From Cobetia amphilecti (GTDB taxonomy: Bacteria; Pseudomonadota; Gammaproteobacteria; Pseudomonadales; Halomonadaceae), in assembly GCF_030010415.1 (NCBI RefSeq), contig NZ_JASCSA010000002.1: a stretch of DNA of 64,000 nt; one strand, written 5' to 3'. Both the position numbers and the translations under genes were made by a program. Positions 37,154 to 45,556 of the stretch are shown here, piece by piece. Under the pieces are notes generated by a model, which did no database searches, had not been told where the DNA came from, and saw only the letters and a list, made by a program, of their open reading frames with translations. Within the stretch, counting starts at the first letter, position 1. Each line of letters begins with the position of its first letter.

Positions 37154-38188
37154 ATGACCGATACTCCGCTTCCCGCCGACCTGCCCCGCATCGGCGTACA
37201 TCAGCTTCCCAATCGCGTGATTCTGGCCCCGATGGCCGGTGTCACCGATCGCCCGTTCCGACAGCAATGTCGTGAGCTGGGCGCCGGGCTGGTGGTATCG
37301 GAGATGGTGACCAGTGACAAGCGGCTGTGGAATACCGTCAAGTCCCGCACGCGCATGAACCATGCCGGCGAACCCGGCCCGCGTGCCGTGCAGATCGCCG
37401 GCGGTGATGCCGCCATGCTGGCCGAGGCCGCGGCGCTCAACGCCGAGATGGGTGCCGAGATCATCGACATCAACATGGGCTGCCCGGCCAAGAAGGTCTG
37501 CAACAAGGCCGCCGGCTCTGCCCTGATGCGCGACGAGAAGCTCGTCGGCGAGATTCTTGATGCCGTGGTGCGTGCCGTGGACGTGCCGGTCACGCTCAAG
37601 ATGCGCACCGGCTGGTGCGAAGAGACGCGCAACGCCATCGCCATCGCGCGCATGGCCGAAAGCGCCGGCATCCAGGCGCTGTCCGTGCATGGTCGCACTC
37701 GCCAGCAGAAATATACCGGTGAGGCCGAATACGACACCATCGCCGCCGTGAAGGCCGCGGTGTCGATTCCCGTCTTCGCCAATGGCGATATCGACAGCGG
37801 CGAGAAGGCGCGACATGTGCTTGACTATACGGGCGCCGACGCCGTGATGATCGGCCGTGCGGCCCAGGGCAATCCCTGGATCTTCCGCGAGATCAATCAC
37901 TACCTGGCCACCGGCCAGGTAGCCTGTGGCCCGAGCGATGCGGAGCGCGCCCTCGTGATGCGCACCCACCTCGAGGCCCTGTACGAATTCTACGGTGACT
38001 ACATGGGAACGCGCATCGCGCGCAAGCATGTGGGCTGGTATCTGGCGACGCGGGAGGATGGCAGTGAGCTCAAGCGCCACTTCAATCCCCTCGAGGAGCC
38101 GGAACAACAGCGCCAGTTCCTGACCCGCCTGTTCGGCGAGCCGGAAGGCATCGCCCGCACCGAGACGCAAGGAAGTCACGCAGCATGA
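37154..38188 (+). CDS. dusB: tRNA-dihydrouridine synthase B
   Basis: FMN-dependent reduction of uridine in the tRNA D-loop. The 344-residue protein has VILAPMAGVTDRPFR at the FMN site and DINMGCPAKKVCNKAAGSALM, where the second cysteine is the catalytic proton donor. VFANGDIDSGEKA and MIGRAAQGNPWIF follow. It overlaps fis by 4 nt (ATGA), the conserved dusB-fis operon. Confidence 0.97.
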   Translation: MTDTPLPADLPRIGVHQLPNRVILAPMAGVTDRPFRQQCRELGAGLVVSEMVTSDKRLWNTVKSRTRMNHAGEPGPRAVQIAGGDAAMLAEAAALNAEMGAEIIDINMGCPAKKVCNKAAGSALMRDEKLVGEILDAVVRAVDVPVTLKMRTGWCEETRNAIAIARMAESAGIQALSVHGRTRQQKYTGEAEYDTIAAVKAAVSIPVFANGDIDSGEKARHVLDYTGADAVMIGRAAQGNPWIFREINHYLATGQVACGPSDAERALVMRTHLEALYEFYGDYMGTRIARKHVGWYLATREDGSELKRHFNPLEEPEQQRQFLTRLFGEPEGIARTETQGSHAA

Positions 38189-38481
38189 CCAGCAGGCACC
38201 CTCTTTCACCCGACGACGCAAGCCAGGCCACCCTGATGACGCCCGTGCGGCACCATCAGACCCTGCGCGAGGCGGTCGAGCACTCCATGGCGCGCTACTT
38301 CGCCCACCTGGATGGCGAGCAGGTCACCGACCTGCATGCCATGGTGATGGCCGAGGTCGAGGCGCCGCTGCTGGAGGCGGTGATGGCCCACGCGCAGGGC
38401 AACCAGACCCGCGCCGCCGACATGCTGGGCCTCAACCGAGGCACACTGCGCAAGAAGCTCAAGCAGTTTGATCTGATCTGA
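38185..38481 (+). CDS. fis: DNA-binding protein Fis
   Basis: Nucleoid protein and activator of rRNA/tRNA promoters. It has 98 residues, the same length as in Escherichia coli. The C-terminal helix-turn-helix is intact (GNQTRAADMLGLNRGTLRKKLK). The N-terminal 25 residues are diverged. It is translationally coupled to dusB and followed at once by a terminator, so growth-phase control probably acts at the dusB promoter. Confidence 0.95.
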   Translation: MTSRHPLSPDDASQATLMTPVRHHQTLREAVEHSMARYFAHLDGEQVTDLHAMVMAEVEAPLLEAVMAHAQGNQTRAADMLGLNRGTLRKKLKQFDLI

Positions 38482-38485
38482 CCCC

Positions 38486-38520
38486 GCCGGGGCACCTTGA
38501 CAGGTGCCCCGGCGTCTTTT
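38486..38520 (+). terminator. Intrinsic terminator between fis and purH
   Basis: A 12-bp GC-rich stem (38486-38497 with 38502-38513) has a 4-nt loop and is followed by TCTTTTTG. Confidence 0.88.
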
Positions 38521-38543
38521 TGTTGATCCACGAGTGGAGCATC

Positions 38544-40121
38544 ATGCAAGCCAAGCCCCAAGCCATCCGTCGCGCCCTCCTGAGTGTTTCCGACAAGACC
38601 GGAATCGTCGAATTCGCTCGTGCCCTGGACGCCCGCGGCGTCGCCCTGCTGTCCACTGGCGGCACCTTCCGCCTGCTCAAGGACAACGGCCTTGCCGTCA
38701 CGGAAGTGTCCGAGCACACCGGTTTCCCGGAAATGATGGATGGCCGGGTCAAGACCCTGCACCCGAAGATCCACGGTGGCATTCTCGGCCGTCGCGGCCA
38801 GGATGATGCGGTGATGGCCGAGCACGGCATCGACCCCATCGACATGGTCATCGTCAATCTGTACCCGTTCGCCGCTACCGTGGCCAACCCGGATTGCTCG
38901 CTGGAAGACGCCATCGAGAACATCGATATCGGCGGCCCGACCATGGTGCGTTCCTGCGCCAAGAACCACGCCCACACCACCATCGTCGTCAACGCCTCGG
39001 ATTATGACCGCGTGATCGCCGAGATGGATGCCAACGACAACGCCGTCAGCGATGGCGCGCGCTTCGATCTGGCCGTGGCCGCCTTCGAGCACACCGCCGC
39101 CTACGATGGCGCCATCGCCAACTGGCTGGGCCAGCGTGTCGAAGGCGGCAGCGAAGGCCTGCCGCGTCAGTACAACGTCAGCCTGAGCAAGAAGCAGGAC
39201 ATGCGTTACGGCGAGAACCCGCACCAGAAGGCGGCCTTCTACGTCGAGGACGGTGCCACCGAGGCCAGCGTCGCCACGGCCGTGCAGGTGCAGGGCAAGG
39301 CGTTGTCCTACAACAACGTCGCCGACACCGATGCCGCCTTCGAGTGCGTCAAGGCCTTCGACGAGACCGCCTGTGTCATCGTCAAGCACGCCAACCCGTG
39401 TGGCGTCGCCATCGGCGAGTCTGCCCTGGCCGCCTACGAGCGTGCCTTCCAGACCGACCCGACCAGCGCCTTCGGCGGCATCATCGCCTTCAACGTGCCG
39501 CTGGACGCCGAGACCGCGCAGGCGATCGTCTCGCGTCAGTTTGTCGAGGTGATCATCGCCCCGGGCATCAGTGAAGAGGCAGCGGCCATCGTCGCCACCA
39601 AGGCCAATGTGCGCCTGCTCGACGTCGCGGATGCCTGGGCTGCCGAGCGTACCGGCGGTCACGACTTCAAGCGTGTCACCGGCGGCCTGCTGGTCCAGGA
39701 CCGCGACCAGGGCATGGTCGGCCGTGATGAGCTCAAGGTCGTCACCGAGCGTGCACCGAGCGAGCAGGAACTCAACGACCTGACCTTCGCCTGGAAAGTG
39801 GCCAAGTTCGTCAAGTCCAACGCCATCGTCTACATCAAGGATGGCCAGACCATCGGTGTGGGCGCCGGCCAGATGAGCCGTGTGTACTCCGCCAAGATCG
39901 CCGGCATCAAGGCCGCCGATGAAGGTCTGGAAGTGCCGGGTTCCGTGATGGCCTCCGATGCCTTCTTCCCGTTCCGCGACGGCATCGACGCCGCTGCGGC
40001 GGCCGGCATCACTGCCGTCATCCAGCCGGGTGGCTCCATGCGCGATCAGGAAGTCATCGATGCGGCCAACGAAGCCGGCATCGCCATGGTCTTCACCGGC
40101 ATGCGTCACTTCCGTCACTGA
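38544..40121 (+). CDS. purH: Bifunctional AICAR formyltransferase/IMP cyclohydrolase
   Basis: Last two steps of de novo IMP synthesis. It has 525 residues from ATG 38544, with GGAG upstream; an earlier in-frame start (38520) lies in the fis terminator. The N-terminal cyclohydrolase domain (RALLSVSDKTGIVEFARAL, GRVKTLHPKIHGG) is followed by the transformylase domain (KKQDMRYGENPHQKAAF, IVKHANPCGVAIGES). A strong terminator follows. Confidence 0.97.
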   Translation: MQAKPQAIRRALLSVSDKTGIVEFARALDARGVALLSTGGTFRLLKDNGLAVTEVSEHTGFPEMMDGRVKTLHPKIHGGILGRRGQDDAVMAEHGIDPIDMVIVNLYPFAATVANPDCSLEDAIENIDIGGPTMVRSCAKNHAHTTIVVNASDYDRVIAEMDANDNAVSDGARFDLAVAAFEHTAAYDGAIANWLGQRVEGGSEGLPRQYNVSLSKKQDMRYGENPHQKAAFYVEDGATEASVATAVQVQGKALSYNNVADTDAAFECVKAFDETACVIVKHANPCGVAIGESALAAYERAFQTDPTSAFGGIIAFNVPLDAETAQAIVSRQFVEVIIAPGISEEAAAIVATKANVRLLDVADAWAAERTGGHDFKRVTGGLLVQDRDQGMVGRDELKVVTERAPSEQELNDLTFAWKVAKFVKSNAIVYIKDGQTIGVGAGQMSRVYSAKIAGIKAADEGLEVPGSVMASDAFFPFRDGIDAAAAAGITAVIQPGGSMRDQEVIDAANEAGIAMVFTGMRHFRH

Positions 40122-40180
40122 TCAGACATTGCTAGTCTGCACGGGTACCTGTACTGCTACCTAAGCTAGCGCCCACGCAG

Positions 40181-40216
40181 AAGCCCCCGCCAGCGACATG
40201 CTGGCGGGGGCTTTTT
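40181..40216. terminator. Bidirectional terminator between purH and the amidohydrolase gene
   Basis: A 14-bp stem (40181-40194 with 40200-40213) and 5-nt loop, followed by a T-run on the plus strand, between converging genes. Confidence 0.9.
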
Positions 40217-40241
40217 CATGCGCATCTGACAAGAAACGCGA

Positions 40242-41351
40242 TCATTTGACCGGCAGGTCGACCCAGCGCAGGAAGTTTTCGCGCGCGACATTGCGCGCTG
40301 CCGGTGGCGACAGCGCATCGAGGAAGGGCGTATAACTGGCGAGGATATCGCCCACCGAGCCGAAGCGCCCGACCACATCACTGCCGAGCACGAAGCGCTG
40401 CGGGAAGCGCTCGACCAGCGCCACCCAATGCGAACGCGGCTGCCCTTCATCATCCAGCAGGTAAGGTTCCAGCACCGACCAGGACAGGTCGATATTCAGG
40501 TTGGGGTAGGTTTCCAGCATGCGCTCGATCTCGCCGTGCAGCCAGGTCATGCGCCCCAGACGACGATTGAGCTCGGCACTGGTCCCGGCGTGTGCCCAGA
40601 TGAAGGTCGTGTCCGGATTGTCGCGTACCGCACTCTCGAATTCCTCGAGATACAGGCCCTCATGCCCTTCCCGCTTGCTGGTGATGTTGGAATGCACCAT
40701 CACCGGCAGCCCCTTCTCCGCCGCCAGCGCATAGACCTTCATCAAGGCCGGATGATTGGCGCGCGGCGTCTCGCCTTCGGTCAGACGCGTCAGGTCATCA
40801 TGGCGCGTGAAGACCTCCCCGATGCCCTTCCAGAAGCCGGGATAGATCGCCATCAGCTGACGAATCTCCTCGGCAGCGTTCAGGTCGGTGGGATTGAAGC
40901 CGGTGATAAACGGCGAGAAACGCGCCTGTACCGGCTCGGGCGCGCGAGTCAGCGCCTCGGCCAGGATGTAATCGGTGCCGGAATACCAGTAGACCGGCGC
41001 ATCATCGCCCATGTAGTAACGTGGCTTCTTGGGCGCGTCCTGCTGCCACTTCTTGGCAACGCCGATGCCCGTGACCAGGGCGTGATCGACCTGCGCCTCG
41101 TCCATGGCATCCAGCAAGGCCCCCAGACCATCACCCTGCTGGAAGAAGTCCACGAAGTGCAGATGGGCGTCGCTGTAGTGATAATCGCGTGTCACGTCGG
41201 CGGCCACGGCCTCGAGGCCAGCCAGGCTGCCGGCAAGCCCCAGCAGCAACGCCAACGCCCCCTGGACGAGAGGACGTTGGCGAGCGCGGGCAGGACAAGA
41301 TGGCTGGGCAGGAAGAGAGGCACGGACGATGCGTGGGGCAAGCTTCAGCAT
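40242..41351 (-). CDS. Exported amidohydrolase-family metal-dependent hydrolase
   Basis: TIM-barrel amidohydrolase of unknown substrate. It has 369 residues with an N-terminal signal peptide (hydrophobic core GALALLLGLAGSLAGLEAVA, cleavage near AAD). Metal-site candidates are DAHLHFVDF, VMVHSNI, IWAHAG and LGSDVVGRFG, the usual HxH, H, H and D set. Tyr/Trp-rich segments (YYMGDDAPVYWYSGTDYI) may line the substrate site. A CGGAG lies before the ATG. It is upstream of no clear partner; the DUF2061 gene precedes it by 61 bp on the same strand. Confidence 0.75.
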   Translation of the reverse strand: MLKLAPRIVRASLPAQPSCPARARQRPLVQGALALLLGLAGSLAGLEAVAADVTRDYHYSDAHLHFVDFFQQGDGLGALLDAMDEAQVDHALVTGIGVAKKWQQDAPKKPRYYMGDDAPVYWYSGTDYILAEALTRAPEPVQARFSPFITGFNPTDLNAAEEIRQLMAIYPGFWKGIGEVFTRHDDLTRLTEGETPRANHPALMKVYALAAEKGLPVMVHSNITSKREGHEGLYLEEFESAVRDNPDTTFIWAHAGTSAELNRRLGRMTWLHGEIERMLETYPNLNIDLSWSVLEPYLLDDEGQPRSHWVALVERFPQRFVLGSDVVGRFGSVGDILASYTPFLDALSPPAARNVARENFLRWVDLPVK

Positions 41352-41412
41352 GGGGAGCTCCGGGAAAAGGTCGCTCGATTCTGCGGCGCATCCCTGCCAC
41401 GCGCAAGCAGCC

Positions 41413-41652
41413 TCAGCCCGCCAGTGCCGCCCCGCTCATGGCGTTTCGCGAATTCGCCTCGCTCTCAGCAGCCTGTTGGCGGCGCGCGGTGACACGGTTC
41501 CAGACCTTCTCGTGGAAGAAGAAGGCGACGGTGTTGACCGCCGGCTCGACGATGGCGACCAGGCCGCCGACCACGATATCGCCGGTCAGCAGGTAGGTGA
41601 CGCCGAAGGCGATGGAGAAGTGCATGCTGGCAAAGGTCAATGTCTTGATCAT
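41413..41652 (-). CDS. DUF2061 small membrane protein
   Basis: A 79-residue protein of the DUF2061 family, function unknown. Two hydrophobic segments (TFASMHFSIAFGVTYLLTGD and IVVGGLVAIVEPAVNTVAFFF) are followed by the conserved FHEKVWNRV motif and a polar tail. GGAGG precedes the ATG. A Fur-box-like sequence lies about 100 bp upstream (41751-41765). Confidence 0.85.
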   Translation of the reverse strand: MIKTLTFASMHFSIAFGVTYLLTGDIVVGGLVAIVEPAVNTVAFFFHEKVWNRVTARRQQAAESEANSRNAMSGAALAG

Positions 41653-42001
41653 GTTGGCTGCCCTCCGGGCGGTCTACTCAGCGAGACGCTGAGCCTCAGC
41701 GCGTCGCATGTCATGGGGTCAGGCAACTGCGTGCTGCCTTGATGAACCAATAATAACGATTCTCAACTGCATGTAAAAATCACTTTGCACTACCTGGCTG
41801 ATAAGCGTCAACTATCACGCGATTGAGCCGGCCTGACGGCACGCCCTGCCAGCGGCATCGAGCGCGCCAGCTGCGGCCATATCCGCTAGAATGCCCTGCC
41901 GGCCCCTCGCGCCACTCTCGGCCTGATGCCGATGGCGCCGTTGTCACGATGGCTCGGCCAGCTTCGCGCCCTTTTCCCTCTACCGCTGCTTCAAGGTTGC
42001 C
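41653..42001. other. Divergent intergenic region, DUF2061 gene/glsA
   Basis: 349 bp. The left half is A/T-rich around 41741-41800 and carries the Fur-like site. The right half (41820-42000) is GC-rich and shows no further element I can support. Confidence 0.5.
41751..41765. promoter_or_regulatory. Candidate Fur box upstream of the DUF2061 gene
   Basis: Read on the minus strand, TGAGAATCGTTATTA matches 11 of 14 fixed positions of the 7-1-7 Fur consensus TGATAATnATTATCA. Confidence 0.3.
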
Positions 42002-42943
42002 ATGACGCCGCCACTCGACCCCGATGCTCTCCAGACACTGCTCGAACGCCTGTCCGATGATGCCAGCCGCTGCTTCAACGAGGGCAAGGTCGCGGACTAT
42101 ATCCCGGCCCTGGCGCAGGTCGACCCTGACCAGTTCGGCATCGCCGTCTGCCATGTGGATGGCCGTGTCCAGTACGCCGGCAGCGCGCATACCCGCTTCT
42201 CGATCCAGTCGATCTCCAAGGTGCATGCGCTGGTACTGGCGATGCAGCGCCTGGAGAGCGACGAGATCTGGTCGCGCGTCGGCCGTGAGCCTTCCGGCCA
42301 GGCCTTCAACTCGATCATGCAGCTGGAGGTCGAGAACGGCATCCCGCGCAATCCCTTCATCAATGCCGGAGCCCTGCTGATCACCGACCTGCTGGTATCG
42401 CGCATCGTCTCGATCCAGAACACCCTGCGTGAGCAGCTCAGGCGTCTGTCCGGCAGCGACGATATCGGCTTCGATGAAAAGGTCGCGCGCTCGGAAATGG
42501 ACCACAAGGCACGCAATGCCTCGCTGGCCTACCTGATGCAGGCCTACGGTAATGTGCATTCCGATGTGGATGACCTGCTGGATACCTACTTCCACAGCTG
42601 TTCGGTGTCGATGAACTGCGTGGAGCTGGCGCGCAGCTTCGCCTTCCTCGCCAATCGCGGCGTCAATCCGCTGGATGGCAAGGAAGTGGTCTCGCCGCTG
42701 GAGACACGCCAGCTCAATGCGTTGTTGCTGACCTGCGGGCTTTACGACGCGGCAGGCGACTTCGCCTGGCGAGTGGGTCTGCCGGGCAAGAGTGGTGTCG
42801 GCGGTGGCATCATCGCCATCCTGCCGGGACAGATGAGCATCTGCGTCTGGTCACCACGCCTGGACGGCTACGGCAACTCGATTGCCGGGCGGCATGCACT
42901 GGAAGGCCTGGTGGCGGGCATGGGGCTTTCGCCACTGGGGTGA
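42002..42943 (+). CDS. glsA: Glutaminase
   Basis: Deamidates glutamine to glutamate and ammonia. The 313-residue protein is a serine-dependent beta-lactamase-fold glutaminase. The SxxK motif is in FSIQSISKVHALVLAM. Also present are PFINAGALLITDLL, EVVSPLETRQLNALLLTCGLYD and LPGKSGVGGGIIAILPG, the late nucleophile-region loop. Glutamate is a counter-ion and osmolyte precursor in halophiles, but no osmotic regulation is visible. Repeats follow its stop. Confidence 0.95.
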   Translation: MTPPLDPDALQTLLERLSDDASRCFNEGKVADYIPALAQVDPDQFGIAVCHVDGRVQYAGSAHTRFSIQSISKVHALVLAMQRLESDEIWSRVGREPSGQAFNSIMQLEVENGIPRNPFINAGALLITDLLVSRIVSIQNTLREQLRRLSGSDDIGFDEKVARSEMDHKARNASLAYLMQAYGNVHSDVDDLLDTYFHSCSVSMNCVELARSFAFLANRGVNPLDGKEVVSPLETRQLNALLLTCGLYDAAGDFAWRVGLPGKSGVGGGIIAILPGQMSICVWSPRLDGYGNSIAGRHALEGLVAGMGLSPLG

Positions 42944-43026
42944 GACATGCGAGCCGAGAAGTGAGGACTGAAATGGGAGGGTTGAGAAGTGGGCGTTGAG
43001 GCATGAGGATTGCGGCACGCGAGCCA

Positions 43027-43066
43027 AGATCCGAACCCGAGATCAGAGATCCGAACCCGAGATCAG
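43027..43066. repeat. Exact 20-bp tandem duplication downstream of glsA
   Basis: Identical 20-bp copies at 43027-43046 and 43047-43066 are followed by a partial third (AGAT then AGAGATCCG). The 80 bp from the glsA stop to here also show loose repetition of GAGAAGTG- and TTGAG-like elements. Confidence 0.9.
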
Positions 43067-43084
43067 AGATAAGAGATCCGGCAA

Positions 43085-43123
43085 TAAAAAAGGGCGAGTC
43101 GCGTCCGCCACGCCACTCGCCCT
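43085..43123 (-). terminator. Minus-strand terminator upstream of the small ORF's end
   Basis: Nine-bp stem (43091-43099 with 43115-43123); on the minus strand it is followed by a run of T. It faces the candidate small gene at 43145-43297. Confidence 0.6.
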
Positions 43124-43144
43124 GTCTTCAATCCTTGAAGACTA

Positions 43145-43297
43145 TCACCACAGGTCCCGCTCTTTGACTGTAGCGTAAATAAGCATATGCACAAGTAAGA
43201 GAATGCCGACAAAGCACACCTGTCTTTGGCCCTGATCTGCGCCAAAAGACCACGATATACCGCTTTGGTCTGACACGCGCAGCGCGAGACACTCCAT
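43145..43297 (-). CDS. Candidate 50-residue membrane peptide
   Basis: ATG 43297 to TGA 43145, starting MECLALRVSDQSGISW. One strong hydrophobic segment (VCFVGILLLVHMLIYATV) is followed by KERDLW. A minus-strand terminator lies 22 bp after the stop, and an upstream terminator (43473-43506) isolates it from gabD, so a dedicated transcript is plausible. The ribosome binding site is weak and codon use is less GC-rich than in neighbours. No homologue is recognised. Confidence 0.3.
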   Translation of the reverse strand: MECLALRVSDQSGISWSFGADQGQRQVCFVGILLLVHMLIYATVKERDLW

Positions 43298-43472
43298 CTC
43301 TACGACCAATGACTCATGCCCCTCTTGTCGCGAGCTTGCCCGCCTCTCGCGCATGCCGTTCTCTCATCAGAAGCAAAAAGATCGCTCTCATCAGCAGCGA
43401 AAATTCCATGGCCAAGTTGCAGGCACATTCGGCGCAGACCGGTGGGATAAATGCATGGCATGAAAAAGCCCG

Positions 43473-43506
43473 CCCGGTTTCCCGGGCGGGCTTTTTGCCA
43501 GCTGAT
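43473..43506. terminator. Terminator downstream of gabD
   Basis: GC-rich 10-bp stem (43478-43487 with 43492-43501), 4-nt loop, A5 before and T5 after. It can act in both directions and is 120 bp past the gabD stop. Confidence 0.9.
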
Positions 43507-43562
43507 GGCGTGTCCGATCATTGCCTTGAGCGTTGGCCATCAATCAGCGATGCAAAGTTCCA

Positions 43563-43592
43563 GGAGGCAAGGCTCAAGGATGCAAGGCTCAA
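43563..43592. repeat. 15-bp tandem duplication downstream of gabD
   Basis: Two copies (43563-43577 and 43578-43592) of a GGATGCAAGGCTCAA-type unit differ at one base. They lie between the gabD stop and its terminator. Confidence 0.8.
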
Positions 43593-43627
43593 GCAAAGAT
43601 CGACATTGCGGACCCGATGACGATGGA

Positions 43628-45085
43628 TCAGCCAAGTGAGAGACACAGATACTTGGTTTCCATGTATTCCTCGAGGCCATACTTGGAGCCTTCACGGCCC
43701 AGCCCCGACGCCTTGGTGCCGCCGAAGGGCGCCGCGGCGTTGGAGATCAGCCCGGTATTGATACCGACCATGCCGTAGTCCAGACCTTCCGAGACGCGCC
43801 AGACACGCTTGAGGTCGCTGCTGTAGAAGTAACTGGCCAGGCCGAACTCGGTGTCGTTGGCCATCTCGATCGCCTCTTCCTCGCTCTCGAAGGGGAAGAT
43901 CGCCGCCAGCGGACCGAAGGTTTCCTCACGGGCGACCTTCATCTCCGGCGTCACCTGCGAGATCAGGGTCGGCGTGAAGAAGCTGCCCCCCAGCGGATGC
44001 GGATGGCCGCCCAGCAGCAGTTCGGCGCCCTTGTCGAGGGCATCCTGCACGTGCTCGGTGACCCTCTCGACGGCGTCGCCATCGATCAACGGGCCGACCT
44101 TGACGCCCTCTTCCAGGCCATTGCCCACGGTCAGCTCGGCGTTCATGGCGGCGGCCAGTTTCTCGCTGAAGGCATTGACCACGCTGGACTGCACCAGGAA
44201 GCGATTGGTGCAGACGCAGGTCTGACCCGCATTGCGGAACTTGGCCGCCATCGCGCCTTCCACCGCCGCATCGAGATCGGCGTCTTCGAACACCAGGAAG
44301 GGCGCATTGCCGCCAAGCTCCAGCGAGATCTTCTGGATATGCTGCGCGGCATTTGCCATCAGGCCACGCCCGACTTCCGTGGAGCCGGTGAAGGTCACCT
44401 TGCGCACGATGCTGGAATCGGTCATCGCCTTGGCGATGTCCTTGGCCGAGCCCGGCACGACATTGAAGACGCCGCGCGGCACGCCAGCACGTTCCGCCAG
44501 CACCGCCAGCGCCAACGCCGAGAACGGCGTCTGGCTGGCCGGCTTGACCACGATCGGACAGCCCGCGGCCAGCGCGGCGCCCGCCTTGCGGGTAATCATC
44601 GAGGCCGGGAAGTTCCACGGCGTGATCGCCCCCACCACCCCGACCGGCTGCTTGAGCACCAGGATGCGCTGGTCACGCTTGGCGGCCGGAATGGTGTCGC
44701 CATACACGCGCTGACCTTCTTCGGCGAACCAGCGCAGGAAGCTGGCCGCGTACTGGATTTCACCGGCGGCTTCGGCGAGGGGCTTGCCCTGCTCCAGCGT
44801 CATGATCTGCGCCAGGTCATCCTTGTGCTCCAGCATCAAGGCGTACCACTTCATCAGGATGTCAGCGCGCTCCAGCGCCGGCGTCTCCTTCCAGTCCGCG
44901 AAGGAGTGCTGCGCCGCCTCGATGGCGCGTTCGGTCTCGGCGTAACCCAGCCGAGGCACGCGGCCGATGATCTCGCCGGTGGCAGGATTGTCGACCTCGA
45001 TCTGCTCGCCGGAATCCGCGGCTACCCAGCCACCGTCGATATAGGCAAATGGACGAAACAGACTGGTATCGTTGAGATGTTCCAT
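43628..45085 (-). CDS. gabD: Succinate-semialdehyde dehydrogenase (aldehyde dehydrogenase family)
   Basis: NAD(P)-dependent oxidation of succinate semialdehyde, or glutarate semialdehyde in some members, to the acid. It has 485 residues from ATG 45085, with GGGAG upstream. The cofactor site PWNFPASMITRKAGAALAAGC, catalytic Glu in LELGGNAPFLVFEDAD and catalytic Cys in GQTCVCTNRFLVQ are present; the double cysteine is typical of GabD. The C terminus EYMETKYLCLSLG also fits. No gabT is adjacent, so it may serve putrescine or lysine catabolism from elsewhere. Confidence 0.9.
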   Translation of the reverse strand: MEHLNDTSLFRPFAYIDGGWVAADSGEQIEVDNPATGEIIGRVPRLGYAETERAIEAAQHSFADWKETPALERADILMKWYALMLEHKDDLAQIMTLEQGKPLAEAAGEIQYAASFLRWFAEEGQRVYGDTIPAAKRDQRILVLKQPVGVVGAITPWNFPASMITRKAGAALAAGCPIVVKPASQTPFSALALAVLAERAGVPRGVFNVVPGSAKDIAKAMTDSSIVRKVTFTGSTEVGRGLMANAAQHIQKISLELGGNAPFLVFEDADLDAAVEGAMAAKFRNAGQTCVCTNRFLVQSSVVNAFSEKLAAAMNAELTVGNGLEEGVKVGPLIDGDAVERVTEHVQDALDKGAELLLGGHPHPLGGSFFTPTLISQVTPEMKVAREETFGPLAAIFPFESEEEAIEMANDTEFGLASYFYSSDLKRVWRVSEGLDYGMVGINTGLISNAAAPFGGTKASGLGREGSKYGLEEYMETKYLCLSLG

Positions 45086-45183
45086 GAAGACTCCCGAGGC
45101 GTGCTTGTGGGTCAAGGCAGTGATTCCCGGCTACCCGAGACTACTCAAGACTAACCTGATATAGCCTAGATGCGGGCGTGGCG

Positions 45184-45519
45184 CTAGATCCACAACCCTG
45201 CCAGTACTAGTACCACGATGGCCAGCCCGGCGAGCCACCAGCGCTTGCGCGTTGCCGGCCTGGCGGCGTCGGCCTTGGCCTCGCCGGCCTCGCTCTCGGG
45301 CGGTATCGAGACGACTCGCCGCGCCTTCTGCTGCTTGATCCGCGCATTGAAGACCTGCACTGCACGCCCGTCGCGAAGCTCGAAGTCCACCGCCAGCCCC
45401 GGCCCCGGCAAGCCACGCCCGCGCCAGCCGACCAGATCGAAGGCGTGCTCACCGCCCTTCTCGTCCCGAATGGTGCCCTGCTGTTCAGCATCATCGAAAT
45501 GGATGATTTCCCCGATCAC
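45184..45519 (-). CDS. Cold-shock-like OB-fold protein with C-terminal membrane anchor
   Basis: A 111-residue protein starting at GTG 45519 (GGGAG 7 nt upstream; nearby ATGs are out of frame). Residues 1-60 follow the cold-shock domain pattern (GEIIHFDDAEQQGTIRDEKG, then VDFELRDGRAVQVFNAR). However, the aromatic RNA-binding motifs are missing: KGFGFI is replaced by QQGTI and the FVHF site by HAFDL. An acidic/basic linker and one helix (WWLAGLAIVVLVLAGLWI) follow. This suggests a membrane-bound OB-fold with altered or no RNA binding. It lies downstream of folX across a tandem-repeat spacer. Confidence 0.65.
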   Translation of the reverse strand: MIGEIIHFDDAEQQGTIRDEKGGEHAFDLVGWRGRGLPGPGLAVDFELRDGRAVQVFNARIKQQKARRVVSIPPESEAGEAKADAARPATRKRWWLAGLAIVVLVLAGLWI

Positions 45520-45556
45520 ATCATGTCTCCCGACTCTTCAGACTTCTGCGCCTGAT

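Larger units (their letters stand above)
42944..43627. other. 684-bp gene-poor region between glsA and gabD
   Basis: Contains the tandem 20-bp repeat (43027-43066), two terminators (43085-43123 and 43473-43506), a candidate small membrane protein gene between them (43145-43297) and a 15-bp duplication (43563-43592). Base composition between 43140 and 43430 is visibly less GC-rich than the flanking genes. Confidence 0.6.

Noticed and set aside
37201..37782. 193-codon minus-strand frame inside dusB
   Set aside because: Shadow of dusB, which has a complete FMN site and catalytic cysteine.
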